From Candidatus Cloacimonadota bacterium (lineage in GTDB: Bacteria > Cloacimonadota > Cloacimonadia > Cloacimonadales > Cloacimonadaceae), in contig VGPI01000098.1 in assembly GCA_016875595.1 (NCBI GenBank), positions 1 through 7,725 on the forward strand: a DNA stretch of 7,725 nucleotides, in the 5' to 3' direction. The notes beneath the pieces are model-generated. The model was not told the origin of the DNA. It searched no databases and worked only from the letters and a program-made list of their open reading frames with translations. Numbering within the stretch: position 1 is the first letter of the stretch; every line of letters begins with the position of its first letter. Positions 1 to 5,075 of the stretch are shown here, piece by piece. The translations under genes were made by a program, and so were the position numbers.

Positions 1-102
1 GGATAAGCATATAAACCCCCGAGTCCCATCGGGACGGCATTTTAGATAGCTTCGGATAGCATATAAATCCCCGAGTCCCATCGGGACGGCATTTCAGATA
101 GC
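1..102. repeat. Two tandem copies of a ~50-bp hairpin-containing (REP-like) repeat
   Basis: Copy 1 (1-50) and copy 2 (54-102) align almost base for base, with one single-base indel and two substitutions. Each runs from GGATA, through GCATATAAA and a C-rich stretch, to GACGGCATTT and AGATAGC. Each contains the hairpin GTCCCATCGGGAC (23-35 and 75-87), with a 5-bp stem and a 3-nt loop; the repeat distance is about 52 bp. The pair lies downstream of the response regulator gene, and copy 1 touches the window edge, so more copies may lie outside. The small intergenic hairpin unit is like a REP/BIME element, but no transposase or RAYT gene is visible here. Function is unknown. Confidence 0.8.
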
Positions 103-119
103 ATCTGATCGCTCAAGTC

Positions 120-192
120 GCTTTTACCTCACCTTCGCCTCGAGATCGCCTCGAGTCTCGAGGCGATCTCGAGGCGAAGGTGAGGTAAAAGC
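120..192. repeat. Perfect 36-bp-arm palindrome with a 1-nt centre
   Basis: Arms 120-155 and 157-192 are exact reverse complements around a single T at 156. Each arm contains a tandem direct repeat: TCGCCTCGAG at 135-144 and 146-155 on the left, and its complement at 157-166 and 168-177 on the right. The pairing continues as GTC (117-119) with GAC (195-197) after a 2-nt bulge. It lies about 75 bp beyond the stop of the response regulator gene. In RNA it would form a very stable stem on either strand. No U-run follows on either side, so it is not a classical intrinsic terminator. It could block 3' exonucleases or be a cruciform or recombination relic. Confidence 0.9.
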
Positions 193-220
193 AAGACAAA
201 TGTATGGATATGGTTCTGTG

Positions 221-279
221 AAAAACCGGGTATCAAGAAGGATGTGGCGGACTGCCCGATCGCGGTCTATAAGATACCC
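221..279 (-). terminator. Weak candidate terminator of the four-gene operon
   Basis: Read on the minus strand, GGGTATC (273-279, inside the last codons of the response regulator gene) pairs with GATACCC (228-234). This is followed by GG and TTTTT (221-225). The 38-nt loop is long for an intrinsic terminator and has only weak inner pairing, so this is a low-confidence call. The stronger palindrome at 120-192 lies further downstream and may end or protect the transcript instead. Confidence 0.22.
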
Positions 280-1619
280 AGCTCGTGCAGTTTACGCGAG
301 AGGTTGCTTTGCTGGAAGCCGAGGGCTTCAGCGGTCTTGGAGACGTTTCCGTTGTGCTTGGGCAATTGGTGTTTCAGATAGCGTTTTTCAAAAGCGTTCT
401 TCTTGTCGGTAAAAGCCGCGGTCTCATCCCAGAATGCAACATCAGTTAAGGATCGGGATTGCATGACATGGAGCAAGGGCTCGATATCCCGGGCATCCAG
501 CGCTGGCTTGTCACAGAGCAGGTAGATGCGTTCGATGAGGTTTCTCAGTTCACGGACGTTGCCGGGGTAATCGGGGTTTTGGAGGAATTGCAGAGCGGAG
601 GAGGTAAATTTCTTGATCCCGGTCTTGAGTTCGGCAGCAAGCAGCGTGGAGAAATGCGCCACGATCAACGGGATATCCTCCTTGCGCTGACGCAAAGGCG
701 GAGCGAAGACGGGAACGACATTGAGCCGGTAGAAGAGGTCTTCCCGGAAACAGCTGGTGGCGACCATTTCTTCCAGGTTTTTATTGGTGGCTGCCAGGAT
801 GCGGACATCGATGCGATGAGTGTGGTTACTGCCGACGCGCTCAAACTCGCCTTCCTGGATCACCCGCAGGATCTTTGCCTGCGCCGCCAGATCCATATCA
901 CCGATTTCATCGAGAAAGAGAGTGCCGCCATCGGCTTGCTCCAGCTTTCCCTTTTTACTCTTCACCGCTCCGGTAAAGGCACCCCGCTCAAAGCCAAAGA
1001 GTTCGCTCTCCACCAGTTCACGGGGGATGGCAGCGCTGTTGAACTTGACAAAGGACTGCTGAAAGCGTGAGCTGCGGGCATGGATGAGGCGGGCGATGAG
1101 TTCCTTACCGCTACCGCTTTCGCCGCGAATGAGGATCTTGGCATTACTTGGAGCCACGCGATCGATGATCTGGCGTAAATCCTGCATCACCGGACTGGTT
1201 CCGATCATCTCCCAGTCCTTTTCATACTGCTCGCGGAGTTGGCGCATCTGCTCATCCAGAGCCCGGAATTCCAGCGCTTTTTTGACGGTGATCTTGACCT
1301 TGGGCAAGCTCAGTGGCTTCTCCAGGAAGTCCAGCGCACCGAGCTTGATCGCTTTGACGGCGTCGCTGATATTGCTATTGCCGCTGATCATGATCACCGG
1401 ATGGTTCTTTTCCGTCCTGATGATACGGGCAAGCATGTCGATCCCATTGATATCGGGGAGTTTGACATCCAGCAGAGTGAGGTCGGGCTCGAAATTGTCA
1501 AACAGCGTCCACCCCTTGTCGCCGCTGTGTTCAAAACGCACTTCATAGCCCTCGTCCTCGAGGATGCCCTGCAGCGTCAGGCAGATGTTCTTTTCGTCGT
1601 CAATGATCAGGATTTTCAA
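267..1619 (-). CDS. Sigma-54-dependent response regulator, NtrX/NtrC family
   Basis: A 450-residue cytoplasmic transcription activator that would remodel sigma-54 RNA polymerase by ATP hydrolysis after phosphorylation by the adjacent kinase. Receiver domain ~1-120: acidic pair D7/D8, phospho-acceptor D51 (TLLDVKLP), S79 and K101 (LEKP). AAA+ domain ~140-370: Walker A GESGSGKE (166-173), the sigma-54-contacting loop GAFTGA (213-218), Walker B GTLFLDE (232-238), and FREDLFYRL (291-299) with the arginine region. A Fis-type helix-turn-helix closes the protein (~423-447, NVSKTAEALGFQQSNLSRKL). All three domains are complete and the length is normal. The start is TTG at 1617-1619, with GAGGAGG (1627-1633) 7 nt upstream; it overlaps the kinase stop as TTGA. 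The Fis domain resembles NtrX more than NtrC, judged from memory. Target genes are not evident. Confidence 0.95.
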   Translation of the reverse strand: MKILIIDDEKNICLTLQGILEDEGYEVRFEHSGDKGWTLFDNFEPDLTLLDVKLPDINGIDMLARIIRTEKNHPVIMISGNSNISDAVKAIKLGALDFLEKPLSLPKVKITVKKALEFRALDEQMRQLREQYEKDWEMIGTSPVMQDLRQIIDRVAPSNAKILIRGESGSGKELIARLIHARSSRFQQSFVKFNSAAIPRELVESELFGFERGAFTGAVKSKKGKLEQADGGTLFLDEIGDMDLAAQAKILRVIQEGEFERVGSNHTHRIDVRILAATNKNLEEMVATSCFREDLFYRLNVVPVFAPPLRQRKEDIPLIVAHFSTLLAAELKTGIKKFTSSALQFLQNPDYPGNVRELRNLIERIYLLCDKPALDARDIEPLLHVMQSRSLTDVAFWDETAAFTDKKNAFEKRYLKHQLPKHNGNVSKTAEALGFQQSNLSRKLHELGIL

Positions 1620-2776
1620 GCTTTTACCTCCTCGATAATGAGCGTAAAGGTGCTGCCTTCGCCGGGTTTGCTCTTGACACGGATGACGGCACGGTTGGTA
1701 TCGCAGAGTTTCTTGACCAATGCCAGTCCCAGTCCGGTGCCTTTGGTTTTGTTGGTGTAGTAGGGTTCAAAGATGCGGTGGATGGATTCATTCTCGATGC
1801 CGCAGCCCTGGTCGCGAATGCTGATGATGATGAAACTGCGGTCTTTGGAGATGGAGAGTTCGATCGGTGCGTCATGGCAGGAGGCATCGATGGCGTTCTG
1901 GATGATATTGGTGATCACCTGATAAAAATGAGTGCGGTCAAAACTGATCAGGAAGCCATCGGGCAGGTTGCAGACGAGCTTGTAATCCGCTTCATAGGAC
2001 TTGCAAATCTCACGGATGGCAGTTGCGGGATCAAAGCTCTCCTTCTGGGGCTGGGAGATCTTGGCAAAATTGGAGAAGTCCTGAGCCAATAGCCTGAAGT
2101 TCTCGATCTCCTGCTGGATGATGGCGATGGCCGGTGGCAGGATTTCCTTGATCCCCTCGGGATTGGTGCCGAGCCGTTCTTCCAGACGCTGGATGGCGAG
2201 CTGGATCGGCGTCAGCGGATTCTTGATCTCATGCGCCAGGATCCGGCTCAGGTCTTTCCAGATCATCTCCTTCTCCGCCACCAGGAGGCGCTTCTGCACT
2301 GCCTCCAGTTCGTAAGACATCAGATTGAACGAATTCTTGAGTGCACGCATTTCATAGATGCCGGTCTCCGGTAGGTGAACAGAGAAATTTCCCCGTCTGA
2401 TCTGCTCCGTCGCTTCGCGCAATTCTGCCAGCGGACGACTCAACCGCAACACAAAAAAGACGAATATCGTGGAGGACGCAAGAATGATCCCCAATAGAAT
2501 GAGAGCACTGTAGAGGCGTGTTTGCGTCAGGGTGATCTTGACGAAACCCAGCGACTGCTGATGCCGGTTGATCAGTTTCCGTGCCTGAATGCTGTCCACC
2601 GGAGTCAGGAAAGCCATCGACCCCAGTTCCTTGATATCGGTGAGCGCATCGATGGTGGATTCGATCTTGTTCTGCTGCTTCTGGAAGAACCCGTTGAGGA
2701 TTACCAACCCGCCGATGGCGACGATGCCGAAGAGCACAAAGATCCAGGCACGTAAACCGGGTTTCATAAGCCGCAT
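1616..2776 (-). CDS. Membrane sensor histidine kinase, short NtrY-like
   Basis: A 386-residue kinase that would autophosphorylate and pass phosphate to the downstream regulator. Numbering from the chosen start: TM1 ~10-30, periplasmic loop ~31-88, TM2 ~89-111, HAMP ~112-160. The DHp helix carries H182 in AHEIKNPLTPIQ, a signature close to NtrY. The ATPase domain has an N box (IIQNAIDA, N293), G1 box DQGCGI (322-327), FEPYYTNK and G2 box GTGLGL (346-351). Classical NtrY is roughly twice as long, with more membrane segments and a PAS domain; none is seen here. The start was chosen at ATG 2774-2776 because AAAGGAG (2782-2788) sits 5 nt upstream; an in-frame ATG at 2812 overlaps the preceding gene and lacks this support. 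The last codons carry the ribosome site of the next gene. Confidence 0.93.
   Translation of the reverse strand: MRLMKPGLRAWIFVLFGIVAIGGLVILNGFFQKQQNKIESTIDALTDIKELGSMAFLTPVDSIQARKLINRHQQSLGFVKITLTQTRLYSALILLGIILASSTIFVFFVLRLSRPLAELREATEQIRRGNFSVHLPETGIYEMRALKNSFNLMSYELEAVQKRLLVAEKEMIWKDLSRILAHEIKNPLTPIQLAIQRLEERLGTNPEGIKEILPPAIAIIQQEIENFRLLAQDFSNFAKISQPQKESFDPATAIREICKSYEADYKLVCNLPDGFLISFDRTHFYQVITNIIQNAIDASCHDAPIELSISKDRSFIIISIRDQGCGIENESIHRIFEPYYTNKTKGTGLGLALVKKLCDTNRAVIRVKSKPGEGSTFTLIIEEVKA
1627..1633 (-). promoter_or_regulatory. Ribosome binding site GAGGAGG for the TTG-started response regulator
   Basis: GAGGAGG on the minus strand lies 7 nt before TTG 1617-1619. It encodes Glu-Glu-Val in the C-terminal tail of the kinase. 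It supports the non-ATG start, which places the receiver domain exactly at MKILIIDDE. Confidence 0.85.
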
Positions 2777-2781
2777 AATCA

Positions 2782-2788
2782 CTCCTTT
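2782..2788 (-). promoter_or_regulatory. Ribosome binding site AAAGGAG for the histidine kinase
   Basis: AAAGGAG on the minus strand, 5 nt before ATG 2774-2776, overlaps the TAA stop (2787-2789) of the upstream DUF4390-like gene. It decides the start at 2776 over the ATG at 2812. Confidence 0.85.
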
Positions 2789-3335
2789 ATGACGACCGGC
2801 TGAGATCGGCATTCAATACCGATGAGGGACGGATGTATTTCCACAAGACCGTCAAGTCCACCGTGCGGTCGATCTGGGCAAAGTGAACCTCGCTAAGCCC
2901 GGCATCGACCTTGATCGTTACTCTTTTCCATGCCGGCTGATAGGGGATGGAACACTCAAATTGCGACACCGAAACGATCATCGACTGATAGGACGGGGTC
3001 CGGATCCTCTGTCCGGTGGCATTGTGCGCGATCGTATAAAGACCGGTCATGGGGTCGTAAGTGACGGTATTGGTATATTTATTGGTAACGAAGACAGTTC
3101 TGCCCGAGCGGATGGTGACTGTGAATTCTACCGGGATGGTAGTGCCGGAGCGGAAGACATCATTGAAGTCATTGACAAAGGCATTGGTCAGACCGGTCTT
3201 GATCTGGACATAGCTTCTGCCGATGACGATCTGCAAGGGTCGCATAGCCGGATCATTTCCCGTATAGGAAGAAAACAGAAACATCGACAGCGACACGATC
3301 CCAGCGATTATCTTGCTTCCAATGGCTTCAAGCAT
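2787..3335 (-). CDS. Exported DUF4390-like protein of unknown function
   Basis: A 182-residue protein. The N-terminus has a basic residue and a hydrophobic stretch (~9-23, IIAGIVSLSMFLFSS), consistent with a signal peptide or single anchor; no lipobox cysteine is present. The body is predicted to be mostly beta strand. It follows the layout I recall for DUF4390: FVNDFNDVFRSGTTIPVEF (~53-71), strands around RSGRTVFVTNKYTN, then VTYDPMTGLYTI (~91-102), and a late VHFAQIDRTVDLTVLWKYIRP. DUF4390 has no established function; in beta-proteobacteria it sits beside NtrY/NtrX-like genes, as here. The start ATG (3333-3335) has AGGAAG just upstream. It begins 9 nt after the flippase stop and ends 10 nt before the kinase start, so it belongs to the operon. 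The family call is by pattern memory and moderately secure. Confidence 0.75.
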   Translation of the reverse strand: MLEAIGSKIIAGIVSLSMFLFSSYTGNDPAMRPLQIVIGRSYVQIKTGLTNAFVNDFNDVFRSGTTIPVEFTVTIRSGRTVFVTNKYTNTVTYDPMTGLYTIAHNATGQRIRTPSYQSMIVSVSQFECSIPYQPAWKRVTIKVDAGLSEVHFAQIDRTVDLTVLWKYIRPSSVLNADLSRSS

Positions 3336-3344
3336 CTTGCTTCC

Positions 3345-4280
3345 TTATATCCCGTTTGGATCACGATCTCCAAACCGGACGCTTTTTGTCAAGTTTATGT
3401 TCCTGCATCGCTTAGTCCGGTGGACCATTAGCAGCACTGCCCCGATCAATGCCGGCAGGATCTCATTGACCACAAAGACCGTCAGCGTCACCGAGACCAC
3501 CAGCGTTGCCGTAAAAGCGCTGTCCCGCAGCAGCCAGATGGCAAAGCTCTCTCTCAAACCCAGTCCGGAGATGCTGATCGGGATGGTGTGAGCGAAATGC
3601 ACCAGGGAAAAGACTTTTCCGGTCTCCAGGTAGGAGACCGGGTAAAAGCGGTTCAGCAGGAGCCAGTACTGGATAAAGACAATGCCCAAACTCAGCGTCT
3701 GCCAGGAGATGATCAGTGGCACACGCCGGGCATAGGCAGGTTTGATCAGCGCCGTTTTGCCGCTGATGCCCAATCCATAATACATTGCCAGAGGAAAGAC
3801 CGCACAGAGCAGACAAAACACTGCCACGCTCCACCAGGGCAGTAAATCCAGCCCCGTCAATGCCGCCGAGCCCGCCATCATCCAGATCGTCCAGGTCTGA
3901 AACATCTTCTCAAAGGTTACGGACATCACCGACCCCCGGATGCTGACATTGCTCAGGTAAAACATCTTGCCATAAGTGGCATGACCACCCGGAATCAGAA
4001 AGCGGAGCGCAGCCCCGATCAGATAAGAGATCAATGCCTCATTGCCTTTGACCTGATAGCCGGGATTGAATTCCAGCACATACCGCCAATTCAGGTAGTG
4101 CAGCCCATGTTTCACTCCCCCCAAACCGATCAGAACAGCGAGGATGCCGATGGGTGTCGACAGCATGGTCGCAAACACACCTCTGCCGTCAATGCGCCGA
4201 AAGATCAAGATCAGTATCACCAGCGATACGGCGACCTTAACGAGGAACATCAGCACCTTGAGCCATCTTTTCATTTTCAT
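3345..4280 (-). CDS. Flippase-like integral membrane protein (LPG synthase TM / UPF0104 family)
   Basis: About 311 residues from the chosen start, with several hydrophobic helices (VKVAVSLVILILIF near the N-terminus; ATLVVSVTLTVFVVNEI near the C-terminus). The signature HTIPISISGLGLRES matches the iPiSigGlGxRE motif of the lysylphosphatidylglycerol-synthase transmembrane family. RFLIPGGHATYGKMFYL fits the conserved early loop. Members are linked to lipid or isoprenoid-linked glycan movement, but the substrate cannot be read here. The soluble aminoacyl-transferase domain of MprF is absent. The start is uncertain: ATG 4280 gives the usual family length and MKMKRWLKVLMF. An open frame continues to ATG 4418, adding 46 residues and one extra hydrophobic helix. 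That extension is AT-rich, lacks a ribosome site and is full of TTGAC motifs, so it is probably leader DNA. This is the first gene of the operon. Confidence 0.82.
   Translation of the reverse strand: MKMKRWLKVLMFLVKVAVSLVILILIFRRIDGRGVFATMLSTPIGILAVLIGLGGVKHGLHYLNWRYVLEFNPGYQVKGNEALISYLIGAALRFLIPGGHATYGKMFYLSNVSIRGSVMSVTFEKMFQTWTIWMMAGSAALTGLDLLPWWSVAVFCLLCAVFPLAMYYGLGISGKTALIKPAYARRVPLIISWQTLSLGIVFIQYWLLLNRFYPVSYLETGKVFSLVHFAHTIPISISGLGLRESFAIWLLRDSAFTATLVVSVTLTVFVVNEILPALIGAVLLMVHRTKRCRNINLTKSVRFGDRDPNGI
3351..3378 (-). promoter_or_regulatory. Inverted repeat just upstream of the DUF4390-like gene
   Basis: GTTTGGA (3354-3360) and TCCAAAC (3369-3375) are perfect 7-bp arms around an 8-nt centre, extendable to 9 of 10 matches (3351-3360 / 3369-3378). 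The repeat lies in the last codons of the flippase gene, 16 to 43 nt before the DUF4390 start. A minus-strand TTGACAAAAA box (TTGACA at 3387-3392) lies next to it. It could be an operator for an internal promoter or an RNA hairpin; the palindrome is visible but its role is inferred. Confidence 0.35.
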
Positions 4281-4310
4281 GGTCTCAAAGCGCATAAACG
4301 GGCGGATTAT

Positions 4311-4373
4311 GTCAATCAAAACCGTCAAACACCAGTCAATTCCGGTGATGCTGCAACTGATAATTAGTGTCAA
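4311..4373 (-). promoter_or_regulatory. Iterated TTGAC boxes upstream of the flippase operon
   Basis: On the minus strand, TTGAC occurs at 4311-4315, 4324-4328, 4335-4339 and 4369-4373. Spacings are 13, 11 and 34 bp. Three copies sit about one helical turn apart, on the same face, 31 to 59 bp upstream of ATG 4280. A matching -10 at 16-18 bp is not clear for any of them. They could be alternative -35 elements or direct-repeat activator sites. Confidence 0.35.
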
Positions 4374-4392
4374 TAAACTTATGCTTGACAGA

Positions 4393-4463
4393 ATTAGTAA
4401 TACTAAATTCTTGTTCATTCTGATGGAGCCGTATGACTCTCTTATAAAATAACTATTACTAAT
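4393..4463. promoter_or_regulatory. Divergent control region with TTAGTA palindromes and an A/T-rich -10-like box
   Basis: A perfect 13-bp palindrome TTAGTAATACTAA lies at 4394-4406. The 9-mer ATTAGTAAT (4393-4401) recurs inverted as ATTACTAAT at 4455-4463, just before the ribosome site of the + strand gene. Between them lies TTATAAAAT (4442-4450), a plausible -10 region for that gene, without a clear -35 at standard spacing. A + strand TTGACA lies at 4385-4390. Together these look like paired operator half-sites, but the regulator is unknown. Confidence 0.3.
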
Positions 4464-4475
4464 CTGGAGGAACTG

Positions 4476-5075
4476 ATGAGTACTCTATTGACGATCAATT
4501 GCGGCAAGCGAACCGTGGTAATCGCATATGCCGATAAAAAGGTCGAGATAGCCAGAACCACAGGCATGATCTATCTGCTGGAGTTGTTGTCACATCCCTG
4601 GCAGCAGATCGATGCAGAAGCGCTGGCAAGGATCAACAAATATGATCCAGATCGCAATACTGAAATAAGTGAAACTAATTTATCGCAATCTGAGACATTA
4701 GCGTCACCCATCCCTTATTGCGATGACCTGACCATTAGTCAGGTCAAACAGCGCTTACTGGTTTTGGTGGAAGAGATCTCAGAAGCCCGGGCATGGAACG
4801 ATCCAGGCAGAGCGGAGGAGCTGATTGATGAGAAGGAGTCGATTGAGAAGTATCTCTGCGAAGTGCTTTCGCCGCAGGGACGCATCCGCAGGATGACTTC
4901 TGCAACCCGTAAGGCATGCGTAGCGGTGAACAAGGCATTGGTGCGGGCGATCGGGCAGATCGCGATGGCGGATACCGACCTGGCGATGCTTCTACAGAGA
5001 TCGTTGAAGACCTGGGGTCGGCTCTGTTACACGCCCGGAGACGAGCTTGAGATCAGGATTCGTTATGGTGATTGA
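4476..5075 (+). CDS. Stand-alone homologue of the C-terminal region of actinobacterial AAA-ATPase regulators
   Basis: A 199-residue soluble protein without a signal or membrane helix. The N-terminal part (1-50), with a strand-rich VVIAYADKKVEI followed by TTGMIYLLELLSHP, resembles the 'W-x-x-x-Y-x-G-x-x-x-x-L-x-D-x-x-G-L-x-Y-L-x-x-L-L' block. Then come a variable linker (~51-85), a predicted coiled coil (86-130) with EEISEARAWNDPGRAEEL, and a C-terminal helix block (~140-199) with ATRKACVAVNKALVRAIGQI and RSLKTWGRLCYTP. The three blocks match, in order, the tail I recall from large actinobacterial AAA/LuxR-type proteins (…LREELEEAEAWGDPERA…, …VRTGTFCSYTPD). Here the ATPase part is missing and the gene starts cleanly with GGAGG (4466-4470) 5 nt before ATG, so it is not a fragment. 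Function is unknown, possibly regulatory. It overlaps the convergent MFS gene by 23 bp. Confidence 0.85.
   Translation: MSTLLTINCGKRTVVIAYADKKVEIARTTGMIYLLELLSHPWQQIDAEALARINKYDPDRNTEISETNLSQSETLASPIPYCDDLTISQVKQRLLVLVEEISEARAWNDPGRAEELIDEKESIEKYLCEVLSPQGRIRRMTSATRKACVAVNKALVRAIGQIAMADTDLAMLLQRSLKTWGRLCYTPGDELEIRIRYGD

Noticed and set aside
1..102. Possible CRISPR array from the two ~50-bp repeats
   Set aside because: Only two units with almost no spacer between them; the repeats are too long and no cas gene is present.
120..192. Palindrome as a rho-independent terminator
   Set aside because: No U-run follows the stem on either strand, and the stem is far longer than usual terminators.
200..412. 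70-codon open frame on the + strand
   Set aside because: Its second half is antisense to the response regulator gene; the arginine-rich, repetitive translation resembles no protein family.
459..1070. 203-codon open frame antisense to the response regulator
   Set aside because: It mirrors the AAA+ domain coding strand, has no ribosome site of note and no recognisable motif.
120..1630. Shared 11-mer GCTTTTACCTC in the palindrome arm and at the kinase/regulator junction (1620-1630)
   Set aside because: The junction copy is explained by coding and ribosome-site needs; the match does not extend beyond 11 bases.
2883..3431. 182-codon open frame antisense to DUF4390 and the flippase 3' end
   Set aside because: The opposite strand carries a gene with a signal-like N-terminus, good ribosome site and operon spacing; the antisense product has no family features.
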